Positions 54,513 to 61,358 of a stretch of DNA of 64,000 nt are shown here, piece by piece (the first letter of the stretch is position 1; each line of letters begins with the position of its first letter). Below the pieces are notes generated by a model. The model was not told the DNA's origin, did not search any database, and saw nothing but the letters and a program-made list of their open reading frames with translations. Origin of the DNA: Altererythrobacter ishigakiensis (GTDB lineage: Bacteria > Pseudomonadota > Alphaproteobacteria > Sphingomonadales > Sphingomonadaceae); the NCBI RefSeq assembly GCF_001663155.1, contig NZ_CP015963.1, positions 1,054,001-1,118,000 on the forward strand, in the 5' to 3' direction. The position numbers and the translations under genes are program-made.

Positions 54513-55238
54513 ATGCACTCGAAGCAATCAGCTGAAGCTTTGCCGACTTCCATCATTTTTGGGGGAACAGGAGCACCCGTGGCCTCGCTTGGCGCTGCTG
54601 AAGCGACGCATCTTCGTCTGCAGGCGCTCGCCAGATATGCTGGTGCCCGCTCGGGGGATTCTCGCGTTGTCGACAACAGGGTCAACCAGGTGGTGCTTGT
54701 CGTCGAGGGGGCGGTTAAGCTGATTGCCAGCGTTTCGGGTGGACGTACCCATGTCATGGGTTTCTACTTCAAAGACGACTTCATCTATCTTCCAGCACGA
54801 GAAACGCACGCCTACAACCTCTGCGCCTTGAAAGACTGCGAACTCATCGCCTTTCCGGCGACGGAGTTTATTCGTTTGGCTCAGAACGACAGGGCGCTGA
54901 ACAATAACTTCATTAGCCATCTGCTACGTACCCTCGGTCGAAGTCGCGAAAAGACCATTGCTCTAGGGCAGAAGACAGCGCGGGAACGGGTCGCGACTTT
55001 CCTGGTCAGCATGGCTGAACGGATCGGTTCTCCATTCTCCAATGGAGCTCTCCTCGATCTCCCGATGTCTCGCCGTGATATTGGCGAGAACATTGGGCTT
55101 ACGATCGAAACTGTGAGCCGACAGATGACGGAGCTTCGAAATGCGGGCCTCGTGTCCACTTCGGGCAGGTCGCAAGTCAAGATCCTCGATCTGGCCGCAC
55201 TGAAGCAAGAAGCCGGCCACTTCCCCGTCCTAACCTGA
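54513..55238 (+). CDS. FixK-like Crp/Fnr family regulator
   Basis: The 241-residue regulator has a nucleotide-binding-like barrel and a winged helix with TIETVSRQMTELRNAG, again with the E-SR reading residues, so it should bind similar TTGAT sites. The N-terminal Fe-S cysteine cluster is absent; only isolated cysteines occur (CALKDCEL). This is the pattern of FixK/NnrR-type second-tier regulators. Longer starts to 54456 would place the FNR box inside the coding region, so ATG 54513 is chosen. Confidence 0.85.
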   Translation: MHSKQSAEALPTSIIFGGTGAPVASLGAAEATHLRLQALARYAGARSGDSRVVDNRVNQVVLVVEGAVKLIASVSGGRTHVMGFYFKDDFIYLPARETHAYNLCALKDCELIAFPATEFIRLAQNDRALNNNFISHLLRTLGRSREKTIALGQKTARERVATFLVSMAERIGSPFSNGALLDLPMSRRDIGENIGLTIETVSRQMTELRNAGLVSTSGRSQVKILDLAALKQEAGHFPVLT

Positions 55239-55326
55239 GGCCGCTTCCGATGTTATGTTCGAATGGCGTCGCACAAAAGGGGTGTCGTAATCTTGATGAT
55301 TCAAGGTCGATCCAGCGGCGCTAGAA

Positions 55327-55340
55327 TTGATGCGGGTCAA
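55327..55340 (+). promoter_or_regulatory. FNR-type box before hemN
   Basis: TTGATGCGGGTCAA. Its centre (55333.5) is exactly 41.5 bp from ATG 55375. A TTG and an ATG lie inside the box and are in frame with hemN, so they can mislead start prediction. Confidence 0.78.
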
Positions 55341-55374
55341 AGACGCCTTCGCAAAGTGCGAGCATCCCGAAACA

Positions 55375-56688
55375 ATGTGGCCTTACTATCCAGAGCTGCT
55401 TGAGCAGTCTGTTCCGCGATATACTAGCTTCCCGAATGCGGCGGAGTTCAAGGCGATCGACGAAGGCGACTATCGCACCGCTGTCGAGTACGCAGAGGGC
55501 GACGTCTCCCTCTATGTCCATATCCCGTTTTGTGAGAAGATCTGCCATTACTGTGGTTGCAATACCGGTGCCGCCGGACGCCGACACCGATTGGAATCCT
55601 ATCTCGACGCTTTGCATCGCGAGATCGAAACGGTTTCGCGTCTGCTCCCCTCAAAATCACAGGTTCGCCGAATTGCGTTTGGCGGCGGGAGCCCCAATGC
55701 GCTGGCACCAACGGATTTCGTTCGGCTCGTCGATGATTTGATCATCCGCTTTGGGATATCCGATCCGGCATTCTCTATCGAACTTGACCCACGCACGATC
55801 TCTCGCGAATGGGCCCAGGTCATAAGGGCGCTCGGGATTGATCGTGCCAGCCTCGGCGTCCAGACTTTCGCGCCGCACTGTCAGGAAGCGATAGGGCGCA
55901 TTCAATCCGATGCCCTGATTGCAGAAGCTACCGAGCTGTTACGCAATGCCGGTGTGAAGTCGCTCAACTTCGACCTGATGTACGGCTTGCCCCAGCAATC
56001 CAGTGATGATCTGTTCGCTACTCTGCAGCGCACTGTTGCGCTCGGAGCTGACCGGATTGCACTGTTTGGCTATGCGCATATGCCGCACGTGGTACCGCGG
56101 CAACGCGCAGTGGATTGTCGCTCGATGCCGGACAAGGCCGCCAGGTTTGCTATGGCGGAGCTTGGCTTCACTTATCTTCGCTCTCACGGGTACTGCGCAA
56201 TTGGTTTCGACCATTTCGCGCGCTCCGCGACCGATCCGCTGGCGATCGCCGCGCAAGCAGGGGCTCTGCGCCGTAATTTCCAAGGGTTCACCGATGACGA
56301 TGCGTCGAGCTTGATAGGCCTCGGCGCATCGGCGATCAGTTCATTCGAGACGCTGCTCGCCCAAAATGAAAAGAATAGCGGTCGATACTGCATGCTGGCA
56401 TCGGACGGTCGGATTGCCACTGTTCGGGGCGTGTCGCGATCGCCGGACGACCGAATTCGAGGTCGAGTGATCGAGCAGCTCCTGTGTTCGGGGAAAGCAC
56501 AAGTGCCTCCTGAGCTTGAAGCCGAAACAAGCCCGTTACTCCGTCCGTTTCTGGATCGCGGCCTGGCATCCTGCGAAAAGGGCACCATCTCGATAACTCC
56601 GGATGGACTGCCATACTCGCGAGCAATTGCCGCTCGGTTCGACCCCTATCGCGACCACCTGCCTGGTCGCTTCAGTTCGGCGGTTTAG
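55375..56688 (+). CDS. hemN: Oxygen-independent coproporphyrinogen III oxidase
   Basis: This 437-residue radical-SAM enzyme has Cys53, Cys57, Cys60 and Cys62 in HIPFCEKICHYCGCNT, with the same spacing as E. coli HemN (62/66/69/71). The N-terminus MWPYYPELLEQSVPRYTSFP matches the HemN family and supports ATG 55375. It decarboxylates coproporphyrinogen III without oxygen so that heme for NarI and cytochromes can be made. The FNR box 41.5 bp upstream fits strong anaerobic induction. Confidence 0.94.
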   Translation: MWPYYPELLEQSVPRYTSFPNAAEFKAIDEGDYRTAVEYAEGDVSLYVHIPFCEKICHYCGCNTGAAGRRHRLESYLDALHREIETVSRLLPSKSQVRRIAFGGGSPNALAPTDFVRLVDDLIIRFGISDPAFSIELDPRTISREWAQVIRALGIDRASLGVQTFAPHCQEAIGRIQSDALIAEATELLRNAGVKSLNFDLMYGLPQQSSDDLFATLQRTVALGADRIALFGYAHMPHVVPRQRAVDCRSMPDKAARFAMAELGFTYLRSHGYCAIGFDHFARSATDPLAIAAQAGALRRNFQGFTDDDASSLIGLGASAISSFETLLAQNEKNSGRYCMLASDGRIATVRGVSRSPDDRIRGRVIEQLLCSGKAQVPPELEAETSPLLRPFLDRGLASCEKGTISITPDGLPYSRAIAARFDPYRDHLPGRFSSAV

Positions 56689-57019
56689 CTAAAGGTGAAG
56701 GAAAAACAGAGCCACGACTGCTTTCGGACGCAATGCCTAGGAACGATCGCTGAGCGCCAGAATAATTGCACCTTCAGACCCACACCCGATACCCATCCGG
56801 CTTTCTTCGCGAACAGTCCTGAACCAGGTCAGCTGAGGAGCCGCAACCCGTTCCTTTCCGGCCGTGTTGGCAGCTGCGCTGCCTGCCCGCACCACCCGTC
56901 ATGAACAGGTTTCCCTTGGAGCTTCGCTCCTGCGGTGCAGTCCTCCCATGCCCTGCTTCTTTCAGATGTTCGCAAGCCGGAGATGGTCTCCGGTTTGAGG
57001 AACTGAAGGAACTTACATC
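56689..57019. other. Non-coding gap before ssb
   Basis: These 330 bases have no gene I can support. They hold the ssb leader with the stem-loop at 56977-56993 and an SD-like AGGAA before 57020. A second weak hairpin surrounds GGAGCTTCGCTCC (about 56918-56930). Confidence 0.5.
56977..56993 (+). promoter_or_regulatory. Stem-loop in the ssb leader
   Basis: CCGGAGATGGTCTCCGG is a perfect 7-bp stem with a TGG loop. It lies just before the ribosome site of ssb and could modulate translation or be a remnant repeat. Confidence 0.4.
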
Positions 57020-57418
57020 ATGACCAATATCGCAATCCTCACCGGCCGCATCGCCCGCGATCCGGAATCCCGCGAGACCAAGGGCGGCACCAATGTCACC
57101 GGGATCACCGTCGTCACCGATCGCCCCGCACGCGACAAGGATGGCAAGACCTACAAAGACGAGAACGGCTACACTGCCAAGGAAAGCGAGTTCCACCGGG
57201 TGACCTGCTTCAACGGCCTCGCCAAGACCGTCGGGCAGTACTGCACCAAGGGCCAGCTGGTCAGCGTCCAGGGCCGCATCCACTACACCCAGTGGGAAGA
57301 CAAGGACGGGGTCACCCGCTACGGCACCGAGATCCTCGCCGACAAGGTCGACTTCCTCTCCCGCGGCAACGGTTCGAGCGAGAACGACGACAACAAGGAT
57401 GCCCCCGAGATCGACTGA
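57020..57418 (+). CDS. ssb: Single-stranded DNA-binding protein
   Basis: The 132-residue OB-fold protein begins MTNIAILTGRIARDPESRET and has FHRVTCFNGLAKTVGQYC and SVQGRIHYTQWEDKDGVTRYGTEI in outline. The acidic tail is short and ends DAPEID, not the DDDIPF tip of chromosomal SSB, so it is a plasmid- or ICE-type version. A good AAGGAA site precedes the ATG. It likely came with the transfer or replication part of the element. Confidence 0.85.
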   Translation: MTNIAILTGRIARDPESRETKGGTNVTGITVVTDRPARDKDGKTYKDENGYTAKESEFHRVTCFNGLAKTVGQYCTKGQLVSVQGRIHYTQWEDKDGVTRYGTEILADKVDFLSRGNGSSENDDNKDAPEID

Positions 57419-57442
57419 ACTCTCCCGTCGATCTCCCTCCCG

Positions 57443-57478
57443 AAGGGGTCCTATCCTAGCCGGACAGGGCCCCCTTTT
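57443..57478 (+). terminator. Rho-independent terminator after ssb
   Basis: AAGGGG pairs with CCCCTT, extended by CC/GG with one mismatch. The stem is followed by four T. It lies 24 bp after the ssb stop. Confidence 0.65.
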
Positions 57479-57542
57479 ATGCGATCTGATTGCCTGCAAG
57501 TCTTCAGCATTGGTTTGCAAGATTGCTGCTACCAAGATCAAT

Positions 57543-57980
57543 ATGAACGATCAGTCCAGCGTCAGTTATCCAGGTGAATCAGCAACTCCAGCTGAGGTGA
57601 GTTCTCTCGCCGATGAATATCGGTTGGCGGCACTGCTACTGTTGGAAAATGGGCGGCCCAAGGAGCCGAAATCGCGGGCACCGTTTCGCATGGTCGCAAT
57701 CCATGCGGTGGAACTTTATCTGAACGCGTTTCTTCTCCACTCCGGCCACGATGCGGCACAGATACGAGGGTTTCAGCATAACCTCGCCGCACGCGCCGAC
57801 CTCGCGGTAGAACTCGGACTTGCACTCAGGAAACGTACCCATGAACACCTGCATACAATGTCGCAATCGCGCGAGTTCCTGATTACCCGGTACGCGCCAA
57901 GCGTTACGTCCTTATCCGAAATAAACCGGCTCCAAGCTACGCTCGCAGAGGTCGCGCAGAAGGTTTCAGCGATCATTTAA
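57543..57980 (+). CDS. HEPN-like small protein
   Basis: The 145-residue helical protein has APFRMVAIHAVELYLNAFLL, then a GFQHNL segment and an ALRKRTHEHLH stretch. The helix with IHAVELYLNAFLL and the later His resembles HEPN-domain proteins, some of which are RNases paired with nucleotidyltransferase or antitoxin genes. The HEPN RNase core R-x4-6-H is not clearly seen here, so an RNase role is uncertain. ATG 57543 is used; an in-frame extension upstream overlaps ssb and is rejected. No antitoxin partner is adjacent. Confidence 0.55.
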   Translation: MNDQSSVSYPGESATPAEVSSLADEYRLAALLLLENGRPKEPKSRAPFRMVAIHAVELYLNAFLLHSGHDAAQIRGFQHNLAARADLAVELGLALRKRTHEHLHTMSQSREFLITRYAPSVTSLSEINRLQATLAEVAQKVSAII

Positions 57981-58219
57981 AACGGACCGTGGGGGAAGGG
58001 GGCCTGGCTCACAGTTGTCCCATTCTGATGGTCGCGCAACCGGCGCGTCAAGGACGGCAGGGTCCCACCATTTTGCCTCCCCTTCGCTGCGCTACGGTCC
58101 GACAAAATCGTTACCCCTACCGCCGCTGCGCGGTCGCCCTTCGGGGCGACCCCTGACCCGCCGGCCGCACGCCCATCCGTCCTGCTCCTGCCGTCAACGG
58201 CAGACATCAGGAGGATATT

Positions 58220-58441
58220 ATGGCTTCAATTGCTCAAGAAAATTCGAACTCGGAATGCTACTTTGACGCGCTGGCTGTCGCAGAGCGTCGGGCGCTGCAC
58301 AGCTTCTTCGATCAGCACATCGTCGAGGACCGCGAACTGGGATATTTTGCCGTGGACGAGGGTGATTACAATGCTCTTCCGGCGCACTTGGCAGCGCGCG
58401 TCGTGCACACCGTGCATGGAACGATGTCAGACGAATTCTGA
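58220..58441 (+). CDS. Small conserved-looking protein, unknown
   Basis: The 73-residue protein starts at an ATG with a strong AGGAGG seven bases upstream. It is acidic and helical (SECYFDALAVAERRALHSFFDQ). No family is recognised. A strong terminator follows after 11 bp, which supports a real transcript. It sits among plasmid-like genes and is probably an accessory protein of the element. Confidence 0.6.
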   Translation: MASIAQENSNSECYFDALAVAERRALHSFFDQHIVEDRELGYFAVDEGDYNALPAHLAARVVHTVHGTMSDEF

Positions 58442-58452
58442 CCGTAGGATCA

Positions 58453-58485
58453 GGACAGGGGCCGGGAACGGCTCCTGTCCTTTTT
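58453..58485 (+). terminator. Strong rho-independent terminator
   Basis: GGACAGGGGCC pairs with GGCTCCTGTCC around a short GGGAAC loop. TTTTT follows at 58481-58485. It ends the transcript of the 73-residue gene. Confidence 0.85.
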
Positions 58486-59110
58486 CATGCGCTCGGAGGG
58501 GCGAGGATTGAGGATCGCGCAGTGCGACAGTTGGACGCGCAATCGGTCGCCACTGGATCCGATCAAGACCCGACCAACTGACATGACGGATCTTTGTGCC
58601 GGGCAGTACATTTTGCTCGTCTGCCTTCATATCAGAGTGGACCAGAACATTGGCCGCTTATGTTGGCTATTTGGTCCCCATTCCGGAACATTTGAGCAAA
58701 TTTCCAGGCCGGATATCTCGGTTCTGAGCAAAAATTCCGCAGCTAGCCTCGACGCTGCGCTATGCTTCCGCTTTGAAACGAAAGCATTTTCTTCGATAGT
58801 TTGCCCGTGGAAGCAACTGGTCACTGACGCGCACTTGAGAATGGGCTTGACCCAGCACACCGTACGCAGCGGTGCCGCCGAGAGTTTTTGTTAGATATCA
58901 TGATGTTGGACGTCATTTTCGGGGTGTGCATCTTCTAACTTGAACGTGATTTGCGATTTGGATTCGCAAATTAGTCGTAAGTCAGAAACATCCAGGCTGT
59001 TGAAATTGCTGCCGAACTTTTCATTTTCCTACAGGCAGGCGGTGACTTAGATTGGTCGTTGCCTTTCGCAAGGGTGAGCCAGGTTCTTTGAACACAAGGA
59101 ATTTGGACAA
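58486..59110. other. Gap with an inverted repeat
   Basis: About 620 bases contain no gene I can support. A 135-codon frame at 58487-58894 has no ribosome site and no recognisable family. An inverted repeat ATTTGCGA-N7-TCGCAAAT lies at 58949-58971 and could be an operator for the genes that follow. An SD-like AAGGAA precedes 59111. Confidence 0.5.
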
Positions 59111-59440
59111 ATGAAAAGGAATCATTGTTTACAGACTTACGTTACCGCTCAAGTTGACGACTGGATAAAGGCCCAAGCGTGCGAGCGCGGGGTCAGCTCC
59201 AGCATCGTGGTTGGAGATTGCATTCACGATGCATGGCTGCGCGATATGGAGGCAGACTTCCGAACGCCTGCCACCGATCCGGTGTGTCAGAATATCTTCA
59301 TTACGGTCGCGCTGGATGCGTTGCTCACGTACCATCCCGAAACCGATCTGCGCGAGCGAGTGGTCGATGCATATCACCGCAGGCTCGTCCGCCTCGGCCT
59401 TGTCGCATCTCGTCCGATGGGAGGCGACCATGGAGAATGA
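59111..59440 (+). CDS. Ribbon-helix-helix-like protein
   Basis: This is a 109-residue protein. Residues ~5-45 (CLQTYVTAQVDDWIKAQACE, then SIVVGDCIHDAWLRD) resemble a ribbon-helix-helix DNA-binding domain as found in MobC/CopG-type proteins. The C-terminal half is helical and unassigned. It overlaps the AlpA-like gene by 11 bp, so the two are co-translated. A regulatory or relaxosome accessory role is inferred. Confidence 0.6.
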   Translation: MKRNHCLQTYVTAQVDDWIKAQACERGVSSSIVVGDCIHDAWLRDMEADFRTPATDPVCQNIFITVALDALLTYHPETDLRERVVDAYHRRLVRLGLVASRPMGGDHGE

Positions 59441-59678
59441 GATCGAGCAACTGTCGATGCCGTTTCTTGCGGACTCAGATAATGGGTGCTCCCAGAGGCC
59501 AAAGATCAAACGGTTCCTCAGACTGCGAGAGGTCCTTCATCGGACCGGCTTGGGCAGGTCTACGGTCTATCGCTGGATGGACGAAGGCAGGTTCCCGAAG
59601 TCGGTTCGCCTAGGTGGTCGTTCGGTCGCCTGGATCGAGCACGAGATCGACGAATGGTTGATGAGCCGGAGCAAGTGA
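59430..59678 (+). CDS. AlpA/excisionase-like HTH protein
   Basis: The 82-residue protein has LRLREVLHRTGLGRSTVYRW, MDEGRFPKSVRLG and AWIEHEIDEWL, the AlpA/MerR-like HTH with wing. In P4-type elements AlpA acts as excisionase and integrase regulator. It lies 28 bp from the convergent integrase gene. ATG 59430 is used. Confidence 0.88.
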   Translation: MENEIEQLSMPFLADSDNGCSQRPKIKRFLRLREVLHRTGLGRSTVYRWMDEGRFPKSVRLGGRSVAWIEHEIDEWLMSRSK

Positions 59679-59706
59679 TGGGGCTCTGGCTCAGCCGCAA
59701 GGCGGC

Positions 59707-60867
59707 TCAGTGGAGCCTGCCATTGCCGGTACAGAAGGCGGCCCATTCGCGCATCAGGTCGCGCCGCTTATCGAGATAATTTGTGCGTCGATAAGCGGCT
59801 TCGACCTTGTTCGCGACTGAGTGAGCGAGAGCTGCCTCTGCGACCTCGCCCGGGTAGCTCGTTTGTTCTGCTGCCCAGTCGCGAAACGAAGACCGGAAGC
59901 CGTGCACGGTGAAGGGCAGCTTGGCGTAGCGAAGGATCTTCAAGAGCGTCATATCTGACATTGGGCGCAGAACATTGCGGCCAGGAAAGATCAAGTCGCT
60001 GCACTCGGCATAGAACGGGCGTGCCCGTTGCAAGACACTGATCGCGGCGTCGGTCAGCGGAACAACATGTTCCCTACCAACTTTCATGCGTTCGGCGGGA
60101 ATGGTCCAAAGCCTGTTCTTGAGATCAATCTCGGCCCACTTGGCACCACGCACTTCGCCTGAGCGTGAAGCGCAGAGTATCAGGAATTCGAGAGCGATAC
60201 GGGCGACGCTGGTCCGCTTGTGAAGGTGCGCGAAGAACGTTGGAATGTCCTCGTATGCCATTGCAGCGAAGTGGCTGTCCTGTTTCGGTTGGCGCGGAAG
60301 CGCGCGACCGAGCGACCGCATAGGCGCCTCGGTTTCGCGCATTCCGTTTGCATAAGCCCAGTCGAGAATGACCCCGATGCGTTGCTTTACGCGGCGAGCT
60401 GTCTCCGGCTTTTCCACCCAGATGGAAAGTAGGCAATCACGGATCAACGGGCCTTCGATATCATTAACCAGGCGATCTCCGAGCGTTGGGAAGGCATACT
60501 TTTCCAGCGTCGTGATCCATTGATCGCGATGCTTGCCGTTCTTCCAGCTCGCCTTCTGTTCACGGTGTACGGCACGCGCAGCATCGGCGAATTTCGGCAC
60601 CACAACCTCTTGCTTCTTGCGCTCAGCTATCGGATCGATGCCGCGTTGGATGTCGCGGCGCATTTCGAAGGCGTTCTCTCGCGCTTCCTTCAGAGACACG
60701 AGCGAAAGTGACCCAAGTCCGATATCGCGACGCTTGCCTTTGATCGTGCTGCGGAGCACCCAGTAACCCTTGTTTGGACCTGTTACGACAAGCGCCAAGC
60801 CGTCGCCGTCTCCGTAACGTCCTGGTTCTTTGAGGTTTCGAATCTGCAGTGCGGTGAGCTTTCCCAT
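59707..60867 (-). CDS. int: P4-type tyrosine integrase of the island
   Basis: The protein is about 386 residues with a DUF4102 N-terminal domain (MGKLTALQIRNLKEPGRYGD). The catalytic domain has Arg in CASRSGEVRGAKW, the HxxR box in VHGFRSSFRDWA, a His in ALAHSVANKVE and Tyr in YRRTNYLDKR. P4-type integrases target the 3' ends of tRNA genes, and a tRNA-Ser lies about 170 bp away. The start at 60867 is chosen after AAAGGATGG; ATGs at 60873 and 60882 are alternatives. The paired CTCCCACA motif lies just upstream. Confidence 0.92.
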   Translation of the reverse strand: MGKLTALQIRNLKEPGRYGDGDGLALVVTGPNKGYWVLRSTIKGKRRDIGLGSLSLVSLKEARENAFEMRRDIQRGIDPIAERKKQEVVVPKFADAARAVHREQKASWKNGKHRDQWITTLEKYAFPTLGDRLVNDIEGPLIRDCLLSIWVEKPETARRVKQRIGVILDWAYANGMRETEAPMRSLGRALPRQPKQDSHFAAMAYEDIPTFFAHLHKRTSVARIALEFLILCASRSGEVRGAKWAEIDLKNRLWTIPAERMKVGREHVVPLTDAAISVLQRARPFYAECSDLIFPGRNVLRPMSDMTLLKILRYAKLPFTVHGFRSSFRDWAAEQTSYPGEVAEAALAHSVANKVEAAYRRTNYLDKRRDLMREWAAFCTGNGRLH

Positions 60868-60886
60868 ATCCATCCTTTCCATTCCG

Positions 60887-60906
60887 CTCCCACATCTGCT
60901 CCCACA
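60887..60906 (+). repeat. Paired CTCCCACA motif near right end
   Basis: CTCCCACA, four bases, CTCCCACA, in the same form and orientation as at 10360-10379. It lies just upstream of the int start and about 125 bp inside the tRNA-side att copy. Possible integrase arm sites or autoregulatory sites. Confidence 0.5.
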
Positions 60907-61030
60907 ATTCTTCGTAGAAATAGCGGGACGATGCAGAACATAATAAGAACATGAGATTCCAAGGCAAGGCCGAAAAACCGCAGAATTCTGCGGCTTTCAG
61001 GGACTTATTGGGATCTCAAGGGATGGTATA

Positions 61031-61047
61031 GGTGGCGGAGACGGAGG
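61031..61047. repeat. Right attachment site in the tRNA-Ser 3' end
   Basis: GGTGGCGGAGACGGAGG is identical to 10281-10297. It covers the last 15 bases of the tRNA, including CCA, so integration keeps the tRNA intact. Confidence 0.75.
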
Positions 61048-61123
61048 GATTCGAACCCTCGATACCCGTAGTAGGTATGGTTCCTTAGCAGGGAACTGGT
61101 TTCAGCCACTCACCCACGTCTCC
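61033..61123 (-). tRNA. tRNA-Ser (GCT anticodon)
   Basis: The 91-nt gene has a GGAGACG/CGTCTCC acceptor stem, an anticodon arm GTTCC-CTGCTAA-GGAAC with anticodon GCT, a long class II variable arm (CTACTACGGGTATCG region), GGTTCGAATCC in the T arm and an encoded CCA. It reads AGC/AGT codons. It is the island target site. Confidence 0.96.
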
Positions 61124-61358
61124 GCAGTCTCATGCCAGGCTGTCTAACGGCATGCGAAGGGCGCGCTATAAAGGTGCAATTTGGCTGCTTCAACCCACTG
61201 CGTGAAAAAAGCGCAATATCGCGGCGTGTCCCTGCAAAGACTCGTTTCGCCGCATTTTCGATTCGGTTCACCGCCGCGCAATTGTGATGTCGCCAACATG
61301 GGATTCTGATGAAATCGCAAGGGGCCGTGTTTGAAGACTGTGCGGCTGGAGAAGGACT

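Larger units (their letters stand above)
10281..61047. mobile_element. ~50.8-kb genomic island in tRNA-Ser(GCT): copper, efflux and anaerobic nitrate respiration
   Basis: The boundaries are a 17-bp direct repeat GGTGGCGGAGACGGAGG at 10281-10297 and 61031-61047. The right copy is the 3' end of an intact tRNA-Ser and the left copy is free-standing. A P4-type tyrosine integrase reads away from the tRNA into the island, as expected for tRNA-targeting elements. CTCCCACA-N4-CTCCCACA lies just inside each end. Cargo: copper resistance, RND efflux, two further recombinases, nitrate respiration with cofactor synthesis, anaerobic regulators, and an ssb/AlpA recombination end. I see no relaxase, type IV secretion or replication genes, so the element is probably integrative but not self-transmissible. 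The boundaries are inferred from sequence alone. Confidence 0.75.

Noticed and set aside
21765-58869. 15-mer GCACACCGTACGCAG at 21765-21779 and 58855-58869
   Set aside because: A single 15-base match is expected by chance in 64 kb, and its surroundings do not match.
58487-58894. A 135-codon frame after the strong terminator
   Set aside because: It has no ribosome site, follows a terminator directly, and its sequence looks non-coding.
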